A DNA stretch of 6,868 bases. Origin: an uncultured Oscillospiraceae bacterium. GTDB lineage: Bacteria > Bacillota > Clostridia > Oscillospirales > Oscillospiraceae. This document shows positions 1 to 5,960 of the stretch, piece by piece; position 1 is the first letter of the stretch, and every line of letters begins with the position of its first letter. The stretch lies in assembly GCA_900769995.1 (NCBI GenBank), contig CAAGIT010000132.1:1-6868 (forward strand), in the 5' to 3' direction. The notes under the pieces are model-generated. The model did no database searches, was not told the origin of the DNA, and worked only from the letters and a program-made list of their open reading frames with translations. The position numbers and the translations under genes are program-made.

Positions 1-35
1 AGTGACTGGAGTTCAGACGTGTGCTCTTCCGATCT
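1..35 (+). other. Illumina adapter contamination at contig end
   Basis: Bases 2-35 match the standard Illumina read-2 adapter/primer, ending in the diagnostic GTGCTCTTCCGATCT. Base 1 is probably the neighbouring index base. This is library-preparation sequence, not genome. Genomic sequence begins at about base 36. Translation of this stretch gives the well-known artefact peptides: IGRAHV at the end of the reverse-strand ABC gene, and TGVQTCALPI or MCSSDL at the start of forward-strand shadow frames. No gene boundary here should be trusted. Confidence 0.97.
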
Positions 36-702
36 TGTCACCCTTAACATCTTCCATCGTGCCGGAACGGATGAGTCTGCCGTTTTTGATGATGGCTACC
101 TTGTCGCAGAGCTTTTCCGCGACCTCGAGCACGTGGGTCGAGAAGAAGATCGCACCGCCGCGGTCGCAATGCTCGCGCATCATGCCCTTGAGGCAGTGCG
201 CTGCCTTGGGGTCAAGACCGACAAACGGCTCATCCATCATAATCAGCTTCGGTTCATGCAGCCATGCGGAAATGATCGCCAGCTTCTGCTTCATGCCATG
301 GGAGTATTGGTTGATCGGCTTTGCCAAATCGTTCGTCAGCTCAAACAGCGCGGCGTATTTTTCAATTCGCTCACGTCGGGTGGTCGGGCTGACGCCGAAA
401 ATGTCTGCAATAAAATTCAGAAACTTGATGCCCGTCATATATTCGTACAGGTCAGGGTTGTCCGGGATGTAGGCGAGGCGGCGTTTGGCCTCCAGCGGGT
501 TTAGCGTGACAGAAATCCCGTCGATTTTGATCTCACCGCTGTCGAATTGCAAAATGCCGGTGCAGGCTTTCAGCGTGGTGGTTTTGCCGGCACCGTTGTG
601 ACCGATAAAACCGTAAATCTCACCCGGGGCGATGTGCAGCGACAGAGCATCGACCGCTTTTTTCTCCCCGTAAATTTTGGTCAAATTGGAAATACGAAGC
701 AT
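36..702 (-). CDS. ABC transporter ATP-binding protein, EcsA-like (3' end missing)
   Basis: This is the cytoplasmic ATPase subunit of an ABC transporter; it hydrolyses ATP to drive a membrane partner that is not in the window. Visible motifs are Walker A GHNGAGKT (residues 34-41), signature YSHGMKQK (133-140), Walker B LIMMDE (153-158), D-loop GLD (162-164) and switch His190. The Q-loop position reads YIPDNPDLY, with Asp81 where Gln is usual. That substitution, with GMKQK and DEPFVGLDP, resembles the EcsA/bacitracin-type exporter ATPases, so export or a membrane-protein role is more likely than nutrient import (inference). The ATG at 702 has AAGGAGGG at 709-716, six bases upstream. Only 222 genomic codons are present; the stop at 13-15 and the last residues (IGRAHV) are adapter. 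Family members run about 240-250 aa, so roughly 20-25 residues are lost. A permease gene probably followed beyond base 1. Confidence 0.93.
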
Positions 703-708
703 ATGGTT

Positions 709-716
709 CCCTCCTT
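709..716 (-). promoter_or_regulatory. Ribosome binding site of the ABC ATPase gene
   Basis: Reverse-strand AAGGAGGG lies six bases before the ATG at 702-700. It is a near-perfect Shine-Dalgarno and fixes the start. Confidence 0.85.
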
Positions 717-726
717 ATCTATTCTC

Positions 727-755
727 ATTATGCGCTTCGCCGATTGCTTTGTCAA
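727..755 (-). promoter_or_regulatory. Sigma-A type promoter for the ABC ATPase gene
   Basis: On the reverse strand, a perfect -35 TTGACA (755-750) is followed by a 17-bp spacer and -10 CATAAT (732-727, five of six consensus). The predicted transcript start is near 720, leaving a very short leader of about 18 nt before the ATG at 702. It is back-to-back with the forward promoter at 777-805. Confidence 0.8.
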
Positions 756-775
756 GGACATTTTTCCGCGAAGCG
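733..775. repeat. 8-bp inverted repeat spanning the divergent promoters
   Basis: CGCTTCGC at 733-740 and its exact reverse complement GCGAAGCG at 768-775 are 27 bp apart. The first copy lies in the spacer of the reverse promoter and the second abuts the -35 box of the forward promoter. The second copy also sits in a small palindrome, CCGC-GAA-GCGG (766-776). It could be an operator for both genes, or chance; there is no regulator gene beside it. Confidence 0.35.
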
Positions 776-776
776 G

Positions 777-805
777 TTGACATCGAAGATGGGGTATTAT
801 AGAAT
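777..805 (+). promoter_or_regulatory. Sigma-A type promoter for the 107-aa hypothetical gene
   Basis: A perfect -35 TTGACA (777-782), a 17-bp spacer and -10 TAGAAT (800-805, five of six consensus) are present. The predicted start is about 812, only some 23 nt before the ATG at 835, with CGGAGG (821-826) between. The -35 boxes of the two divergent promoters are 21 bp apart. Confidence 0.8.
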
Positions 806-834
806 AAGAAAAAAGAAAAACGGAGGATGATCGC

Positions 835-1158
835 ATGGATGTGAAACACCGTTACGACACCCTGACGCTGTGCCCGGACTATCGCTTTGTGCGTGTGGTC
901 AGCCGCGAGGGTGTGTTTTATGATCTGGTGCGCAAATGGCGTGTGCGGGAGCATATTTTCCGGCTTTTGCAGAAGTATCCGGCGGCTGAATCCGTTGGCA
1001 GGGCAGAGGTTCCACCCTGTGTCTGCCGCGATTTCACGGAGCTTGACGGCGGTGAGAACTATTGCCTGAGTATGTGGAAGAACGGCATCCATCAGACCTT
1101 CCCGTACGCATTCGCTGACCGCGAGCTGCTGAAAAAATTGTCAACCAAAACCAAATAA
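835..1158 (+). CDS. Hypothetical protein, 107 aa
   Basis: I do not recognise this protein. It is probably soluble: no signal peptide or membrane segment is visible. It is rich in Arg, Tyr, Phe and Cys, with cysteines at 13, 62, 64 and 77; the PPCVC cluster (60-64) could hold a metal or a disulfide, but no known zinc motif is complete. The middle (about 27-47) looks helical and basic. The start is well supported: ATG at 835 follows CGGAGG with an eight-base spacer and a strong promoter. It is a single-gene unit, with a terminator seven bases after the TAA and its own promoter, divergent from the ABC ATPase. Position and signals argue for a real, well-expressed gene; its function is unknown. 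Confidence 0.8.
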   Translation: MDVKHRYDTLTLCPDYRFVRVVSREGVFYDLVRKWRVREHIFRLLQKYPAAESVGRAEVPPCVCRDFTELDGGENYCLSMWKNGIHQTFPYAFADRELLKKLSTKTK

Positions 1159-1164
1159 CCAACA

Positions 1165-1201
1165 GGGCTTGCTGTCTGTATCGGATAGCAAGCCTATTTT
1201 T
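1165..1201 (+). terminator. Rho-independent terminator after the 107-aa gene
   Basis: The perfect core stem GGCTTGCT (1166-1173) pairs with AGCAAGCC (1187-1194). It extends on both sides by wobble and Watson-Crick pairs to about 12 bp, around a short loop (about 1177-1183). A TATTTTT tract (1195-1201) follows. It separates the 107-aa gene from the downstream operon. Confidence 0.88.
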
Positions 1202-1250
1202 GCCTTGCTGAGGGAAATGTCGAAATTTTGATATTTCTGTATATTTTTGC

Positions 1251-1279
1251 TTGCAGGTCGCGGACAGGTGTGATAAAAT
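1251..1279 (+). promoter_or_regulatory. Probable promoter of the LeuA-like/fusion operon
   Basis: The -10 TAAAAT (1274-1279, five of six) is preceded by 17 bp and a weak -35 TTGCAG (1251-1256, matching mainly the TTG). The predicted start is near 1286, giving a leader of about 26 nt. There is no room for a T-box or leucine attenuator between this site and the start codon. The weak -35 would fit an activated or modest promoter. Confidence 0.5.
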
Positions 1280-1296
1280 ATACGGCAAACAACCCC

Positions 1297-1303
1297 AAAG
1301 GAG
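1297..1303 (+). promoter_or_regulatory. Ribosome binding site that sets the LeuA-like start
   Basis: AAAGGAG lies eight bases before the ATG at 1312. The frame stays open upstream to an ATG at 1228, but that ATG lies before the predicted promoter and has no Shine-Dalgarno. The family's first beta-strand (ICISDVTLR) also begins right after 1312. Confidence 0.85.
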
Positions 1304-1311
1304 CGATAAAT

Positions 1312-2727
1312 ATGAAACGTATCTGTATTTCCGATGTCACCCTGCGCTGCATCGGCGCGCAGGAGTCCGCTGTGTCCAGCTTCCGCGAAAAAGTGGAAAT
1401 GCTGAAGGAACTGGATCGACTGTGCGTGGATGTGATCGAGGCGCCCTGCCTATCCTCGCGGAAAACCGATACGCTATTGCTGCATACGGCTGCGCCGCTG
1501 CTGAAAAACAGTGCGCTTTGCTGCTCGGCGGAGCTTACTGTGGAGGGGATCGATGCGGCATGGAACGCCATTTCCGGTGCTGCCAGACCCCGTTTACAGC
1601 TTGCCGTGCCGACCTCGAGCGTTCAGCTCGAATATCTCTGCGGCTGCAAGCCCAAGATCATGCTCGAAAAAATTCCGGCGCTGATTGCTCACGCCCGTGA
1701 GCTGTGCGCCGATGTGGAGTTTGCTGCCGTCGACGCTACGCGCAGTGAGACGGAATATCTCTGCGCTGCGATTCAGACCGCGATCGATGCGGGTGCGACC
1801 GTGATCACGCTCTGCGATACCGCCGGTATTCTGCTGCCGGAGGAATTTGCCGCATTCATAAACAACCTCTATGCCCAAATCCCTGCACTCGAAAACGTTA
1901 CGCTCGGTGTGGAATGCTCCGAGAAAATGCACATGGGCGCGGCCTGCATGATCGCTGCCGCAAAAGCCGGTGCGGCCCTGCTCAAAACCGCGATCGGCAG
2001 TGCCGAGCTTCCGACTGTTTCCGCCCTTGCGGATATTATGAAGCTGCGTGCCGATACGCTGGAGCTGGAATGCGGCTTGAATCTGACGGTTCTGGAGCAG
2101 GTTTGCGGACGTGTTCGCGATATGCTCTCTGCCAAGCAGAGCAGCAAGTCGCCGTTCACTGCCGGTGTGCAGACGATCGATGAGAGTTTGCGTCTGCACG
2201 CGGGCGATGACCGCAAGACCGTTGCCGCCGCTGTCGCGAAGCTCGGCTATGAGCTTTCGGAGGACGATCTTGCCCATGTATATGAGAATTTCTGCCGTGT
2301 GAGCACGAAAAAGGATATCGGCAGCCGCGAACTGGACGCGATCATTGCCAGTGCTGCTTTGCAGGTTGCTCCGACCTACCGTCTGCGCAACTATGTGACC
2401 AACAGCAGCAACGTTATGAGCGCCACGGCACAGATCGAGCTCGAGAAAAACGGCGAGCTTTTGCAGGGCATCAGCCTCGGTGACGGCCCGATTGACGCGG
2501 CCTTCCTTGCCATTGAAGGTATTTTGGGTCATCATTTTGACCTTGACGATTTCCAAATTCAGTCCGTGACGGAAGGCCGTGAGGCGATGGGTGAGGCACT
2601 AGTCAAGCTCCGCTCCAACGGCAAGCTGTATGCCGGACGCGGTATCTCCACGGACATCATCAGCGCCAGCATCCGCGCCTATATCAACGCTCTGAATAAA
2701 ATCTGCTACGAGGAGGCGCAGGAATGA
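1312..2727 (+). CDS. LeuA-like (2-isopropylmalate synthase family) protein with degenerate active site and intact regulatory domain
   Basis: This 471-aa protein has the layout of 2-isopropylmalate synthase: an HMGL/DRE-TIM barrel (about 1-245), a linker subdomain (about 250-345) and a LeuA C-terminal dimer/regulatory domain (about 354-465, with GDGPIDAAF at 390-398 and GRGISTDII at 442-450). Family landmarks DVTLR (8-12), VEFAAVDATRS (135-145) and CDTAG (168-172) confirm ancestry. The catalytic set is largely gone. The metal Asp after the Arg of TLRDGEQ is Cys13. The HxHND metal strand reads ECSEK (201-205). The His of the TSxxH strand is Gln105. The NGxGER loop is replaced by a shorter IGSAEL, and the HESGIH segment of the linker is deleted. 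Ordinary leucine-pathway condensation is therefore unlikely; a pseudoenzyme, ligand sensor or altered chemistry is possible (inference). Seventeen cysteines is high for its length. Its stop overlaps the next gene's ATG, so the two products are probably made together. Confidence 0.88.
   Translation: MKRICISDVTLRCIGAQESAVSSFREKVEMLKELDRLCVDVIEAPCLSSRKTDTLLLHTAAPLLKNSALCCSAELTVEGIDAAWNAISGAARPRLQLAVPTSSVQLEYLCGCKPKIMLEKIPALIAHARELCADVEFAAVDATRSETEYLCAAIQTAIDAGATVITLCDTAGILLPEEFAAFINNLYAQIPALENVTLGVECSEKMHMGAACMIAAAKAGAALLKTAIGSAELPTVSALADIMKLRADTLELECGLNLTVLEQVCGRVRDMLSAKQSSKSPFTAGVQTIDESLRLHAGDDRKTVAAAVAKLGYELSEDDLAHVYENFCRVSTKKDIGSRELDAIIASAALQVAPTYRLRNYVTNSSNVMSATAQIELEKNGELLQGISLGDGPIDAAFLAIEGILGHHFDLDDFQIQSVTEGREAMGEALVKLRSNGKLYAGRGISTDIISASIRAYINALNKICYEEAQE
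2711..2716 (+). promoter_or_regulatory. Internal ribosome site for the coupled fusion gene
   Basis: AGGAGG sits inside the last codons of the LeuA-like gene, seven bases before the ATG at 2724. With the ATGA stop/start overlap (2724-2727) it predicts translational coupling and similar amounts of the two proteins. Confidence 0.85.
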
Positions 2728-5189
2728 AACTCTCCTTCTCAACCAACCATTGGGACGGCGGCATTCGTCATTCGCTGGATGTTGCTGCGGAGTATGGCTT
2801 TTCCGGTGTCGAGCTGCACAGCGTGGACGATCTCGGCGGCGAAACACCTGCCTCCGTCTATCATCGTCTGATCGAGCTGGGCTTGAAGATTCCCTGTGTC
2901 GATCTGACCGCGGACATCGGCTTCGCCGACCAGACCGCCTCTGCAATGGAAGAACTCAAGACCCTGCTGCCTGTTATGCACCGTTTGCGTGCGCCGTATT
3001 TGCGTCTGCGCGCGACAAAGACGGAGGCTGCGGGTGCGTTTTTGGAGCAGGCACTTCCCTTGGCAGAGCGTGAAGGTGTTGTGCTTTTGGTGGAAACGAC
3101 CGGTGCCTATGCCGATACTGCCGCCCTGCGCGATCTGCTCGGACGTTTTTCGAGCGACAGCCTTGGGGCGCTTTGGGACATTCACCATCCCTATCACCTC
3201 TGCGGCGAAAGCCCCGAGGATACCATTCGCAACCTGGGCGCCTATGTGCGGCACGTCCATGTGAAGGATTCGACCGATGCGGGGAGCTACTGCCTGATCG
3301 GTGAGGGCGTGTTGCCCATCGACGAGTGCATGGATGCCTTGCGCTCGGTCAATTATGACGGCTATATCTGCCTGGAGTGGGATCCCGCGTGGGTCAGCGA
3401 ATTTGCGGATATGGACTTGATTTTTACGCATTTCGTCAGCTTTATGTCGCGCTATAACAGTCTCTCTCGCGCAAAGACGAGCCTGTACCACAGCAACGAC
3501 GGCAAGGGCTGCTATGTCTGGAAGAAGGACGCGCTGATCGAAAAAACCTTCTCGCAGGTGCTTGATACCATGGTGCGCGAATTCCCCGACCAGACCGCCA
3601 TCAAATATACCACCCTCGATTATACCCGTACCTACGCCCAATTCCGTGACGATGTGGACGATTTTGCCCGCGCATTGATCGATATGGGTGTAAAAGCCGG
3701 TTCCCATGTGGCTGTCTGGGCAACAAATATTCCGCAGTGGTATATCGCGTTTTGGGCAGTGACGAAAATCGGCGGCGTTTTGGTCACGGTGAATACCGCC
3801 TATAAGATCCATGAAGCGGAATATCTGCTCCGTCAGTCCGACACCCACACGCTCATCATGGTCAACGGCTACCGCGACTCCGACTATGCGACGATTATGA
3901 ACGAGCTTTGTCCCGAATTGGCAGAAACCAAGGTCGGAGCACCGCTGCGCAGCAAGCGTCTGCCGTTCCTGCGCAATATCATCACGGTCGGCTTTGCAAT
4001 GAAGGGCGCAATGACGTGGGAGTTTGCCCTCAGCCGCAAGAGCAAGGTGCCGGTGGAGGAGGTTTACCGCATGGCTGCCGCCGTGGATGTCCATGACGTG
4101 TGCAATATGCAGTATACCTCCGGCACAACGGGCTTCCCCAAGGGCGTTATGCTCACGCATTATAATATTGTCAACAACGGCAAGTGCATCGGTGACCGCA
4201 TGGATCTGTCCACGGCTGACCGCATGATGATTCAGGTGCCGATGTTCCACTGCTTTGGCATGGTGCTGGCGATGACCGCCTCCATGACCCATGGCGCGAC
4301 CATCCTGCCGCTGCCGTATTTCTCGCCCAAGCCTGCCTTGAGCTGCATCCATCAGGAGCACATTACCGCCTTCCATGGCGTTCCGACGATGTTCATCGCC
4401 ATGCTGGAGCACGCAGATTTTGAAAAGACCGATTTTTCCTATATGCGTACCGGAATTATGGCCGGTTCGCCGTGCCCGATCTCCGTGATGCAGGACGTGG
4501 TCAATAAGATGAATATGAGCCAGATCACCATTGTCTACGGCCAGACGGAGGCATCGCCGGGCTGTACGATGAGCAGCACGGATGACCCCATCGAGGTGCG
4601 TGTGGCGACGGTCGGCAGAGCCTTGCCTGAAATCGAGTGCAAGATCGTCGATCCCGAAACCGGTTTGGACTGCCCCGATAATGTGACGGGTGAATTTGTC
4701 GCCCGTGGCTATAACATCATGAAGGGCTATTACAAAATGCCGCGCGCCACAGCCGCTGCGATCGATCAGGATGGCTGGCTGCACACGGGTGACCTTGCCT
4801 GCCGCACACCCGAGGGCAACTACCGCATCACCGGCAGACTCAAGGATATGATCATCCGCGGCGGTGAGAATATCTACCCCAAGGAAATCGAGGAATTTAT
4901 CTATACTCACCCGAAGGTTCGTGATGTGCAGGTCATCGGCGTACCCGATGAGCAGTACGGCGAGGAGATCATGGCGTGCATCATTCTGAAAGATGGCGAA
5001 ACCATGACCGAGGCCGAGATGAAAACCTATATCCGCGACCATATGGCAAAGCACAAGGTGCCGCGTTACGTTGATTTTGTGGATTCGTTCCCCATGAATG
5101 TCGCGGGTAAGATCCTCAAATATCAGATGCGTAAGGATGCCATCGAAAAACTCGGATTGCAGAAAGCAAATTCCATCGAAACCGCATAA
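2724..5189 (+). CDS. Fusion protein: xylose-isomerase-like TIM barrel + acyl-CoA synthetase (AMP ligase)
   Basis: One uninterrupted 821-aa frame holds two enzymes. Residues 1 to about 240 form a sugar phosphate isomerase/epimerase (AP endonuclease 2-type) TIM barrel. Likely metal ligands are all present: Glu124 (VETTG), Asp152 with His155 (WDIHHPY), His179 (HVHVKD) and Glu218 (LEWDPAW). Residues about 258-821 form a full-length acyl-CoA synthetase, with YTSGTTGFPKG (464-474), YGQTEAS (605-611), TGD (688-690), GRLKDMIIRGGENIYP (704-719) and the C-terminal catalytic Lys796 (NVAGK). It should activate a carboxylic acid to acyl-AMP and then acyl-CoA. MFHCFGM and the overall pattern resemble medium/long-chain fatty-acyl ligases (FadD/YngI type), but the substrate cannot be read from sequence. 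The barrel could be an isomerase, epimerase or dehydratase. There is no internal stop, frameshift or Shine-Dalgarno at the join (about 240-275), so the fusion looks genuine. Cytoplasmic: no signal peptide or membrane span. Cotranscribed with the LeuA-like gene upstream. Confidence 0.93.
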   Translation: MKLSFSTNHWDGGIRHSLDVAAEYGFSGVELHSVDDLGGETPASVYHRLIELGLKIPCVDLTADIGFADQTASAMEELKTLLPVMHRLRAPYLRLRATKTEAAGAFLEQALPLAEREGVVLLVETTGAYADTAALRDLLGRFSSDSLGALWDIHHPYHLCGESPEDTIRNLGAYVRHVHVKDSTDAGSYCLIGEGVLPIDECMDALRSVNYDGYICLEWDPAWVSEFADMDLIFTHFVSFMSRYNSLSRAKTSLYHSNDGKGCYVWKKDALIEKTFSQVLDTMVREFPDQTAIKYTTLDYTRTYAQFRDDVDDFARALIDMGVKAGSHVAVWATNIPQWYIAFWAVTKIGGVLVTVNTAYKIHEAEYLLRQSDTHTLIMVNGYRDSDYATIMNELCPELAETKVGAPLRSKRLPFLRNIITVGFAMKGAMTWEFALSRKSKVPVEEVYRMAAAVDVHDVCNMQYTSGTTGFPKGVMLTHYNIVNNGKCIGDRMDLSTADRMMIQVPMFHCFGMVLAMTASMTHGATILPLPYFSPKPALSCIHQEHITAFHGVPTMFIAMLEHADFEKTDFSYMRTGIMAGSPCPISVMQDVVNKMNMSQITIVYGQTEASPGCTMSSTDDPIEVRVATVGRALPEIECKIVDPETGLDCPDNVTGEFVARGYNIMKGYYKMPRATAAAIDQDGWLHTGDLACRTPEGNYRITGRLKDMIIRGGENIYPKEIEEFIYTHPKVRDVQVIGVPDEQYGEEIMACIILKDGETMTEAEMKTYIRDHMAKHKVPRYVDFVDSFPMNVAGKILKYQMRKDAIEKLGLQKANSIETA

Positions 5190-5193
5190 AACG

Positions 5194-5226
5194 AACGCCA
5201 CTCTCAAAATCCGAGAGTGGCGTTTT
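5194..5226. terminator. Bidirectional terminator between convergent genes
   Basis: The perfect 12-bp stem AACGCCACTCTC (5194-5205) pairs with GAGAGTGGCGTT (5213-5224) around a 7-nt loop. A TTTT run (5223-5226) ends it on the forward strand and a TTTT run (complement of AAAA at 5188-5191) on the reverse. It lies five bases after the fusion gene's stop and five bases after the end of the PAP2 gene on the other strand, so it can stop both. Confidence 0.9.
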
Positions 5227-5230
5227 GCCG

Positions 5231-5929
5231 TTATAGGAATTTGCAAAGACGGGTTTGCATGAATTTGTCGTTGATACGTCCGAATACCTCGGGCAGATTT
5301 GTAAAGCGGGCAACGAACCAGCCGATTTCCGCGACCGCAACGCCGCCGATCACATCCGCCAGGACGTGCTGCTTTGTCAGCATGGTCGAAGCAAAGACCA
5401 GCAGCGATCCAATGACGCACACAAAACCAAGCAGATAACGATGCTTCAGACGCTTGCATTCAAAGATGTACCGAGAACCGAGCCAAGCCACGAAGCAATG
5501 TGCGGACGGGAAGAGATTGGTCGGCGTATCGATCCAGTAAATAAACCGCATCAGGAACGGGATAAAGCCACTGCCCGTGACCTCGGGGCGGACGTTGGTT
5601 GTCGGCAAAGCCACGAAAAACACAAGACAGAGTATTTTTGCCACAAAATCCGCCGCCACTAAACGGTAGGCGAGTGCGGGACTCTCACGGGCAACGGTGA
5701 TATATTGGAAGGTCCAAAAGACGAAGGTTCCAACATAGACCAATACCCAAGCGGGTTCAAACGGAACCGCCGCATCCCATGCGGTTGTCATATCCAACGC
5801 ATCTGCATAGCCGGTGAAGAGCTGAATAAACTTGGCACCCTGATAGGCGATTAAATTCATCAGACCGGTCATCACCAAAGGGAAGATCGCATAGGTCGGG
5901 ATAATTTTTCGTAAGTTGCGTTGAATCAA
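5231..5929 (-). CDS. PAP2-family membrane phosphatase
   Basis: This is an integral membrane PAP2 (type 2 phosphatidic acid phosphatase superfamily) protein of 232 aa from the chosen start. It would hydrolyse a lipid phosphate or pyrophosphate, or transfer a head group, at the membrane face. Numbered from that start, the motifs are Arg114 in NVRPEV, PSAH (141-144, His144) and S-T-M-L-T-K-Q-H with His188 and Asp192 (TKQHVLADVIGG). The FPSAH and TKQHxxxD spellings resemble the Aur1/PAP2_3-like branch. About five or six hydrophobic helices are visible, the first at about 10-27. The start is uncertain. A GTG at 5938 is in frame, but it lies inside the GAGGTGA that serves as Shine-Dalgarno for TTG at 5929 (five-base spacer), so TTG is preferred. 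It lies about 30 bases after the DivIVA-like gene with no terminator between, so probably the second gene of that operon. Substrate unknown (undecaprenyl or phosphatidyl phosphates are candidates). Confidence 0.88.
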   Translation of the reverse strand: MIQRNLRKIIPTYAIFPLVMTGLMNLIAYQGAKFIQLFTGYADALDMTTAWDAAVPFEPAWVLVYVGTFVFWTFQYITVARESPALAYRLVAADFVAKILCLVFFVALPTTNVRPEVTGSGFIPFLMRFIYWIDTPTNLFPSAHCFVAWLGSRYIFECKRLKHRYLLGFVCVIGSLLVFASTMLTKQHVLADVIGGVAVAEIGWFVARFTNLPEVFGRINDKFMQTRLCKFL

Positions 5930-5934
5930 ACAAG

Positions 5935-5941
5935 TCACCTC
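5935..5941 (-). promoter_or_regulatory. Ribosome site containing an in-frame GTG, PAP2 gene
   Basis: Reverse-strand GAGGTGA (5941-5935) is five bases before TTG at 5929. The GTG within it (5938-5936) is in frame with the gene, but nothing upstream of that GTG resembles a Shine-Dalgarno. Confidence 0.55.
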
Positions 5942-5960
5942 GGGTTCATGTAATGCTGTG

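Noticed and set aside
1220..1240. CodY-like or other leucine-responsive box upstream of the LeuA-like gene
   Set aside because: The AT-rich stretch matches only about 9 of 15 positions of the CodY consensus, no better than chance for such composition. No T-box or leucine-rich leader peptide fits in the short leader.
1228..1311. 28-codon N-terminal extension of the LeuA-like gene from ATG 1228
   Set aside because: It lies upstream of the predicted promoter, lacks a Shine-Dalgarno, and precedes the point where family similarity begins at 1312.
1594..2556. 320-aa reverse-strand open frame opposite the LeuA-like gene
   Set aside because: Low-complexity Arg/Gly/His-rich translation with no ribosome site or family motif; the forward frame carries recognisable LeuA domains.
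2739..5459. 906-aa open frame on the reverse strand opposite the fusion gene
   Set aside because: It is a codon-bias shadow: its protein is dominated by His, Arg, Asp and Gly without domains. It runs through the bidirectional terminator and into the PAP2 gene frame region, while the forward frame has complete catalytic motifs.
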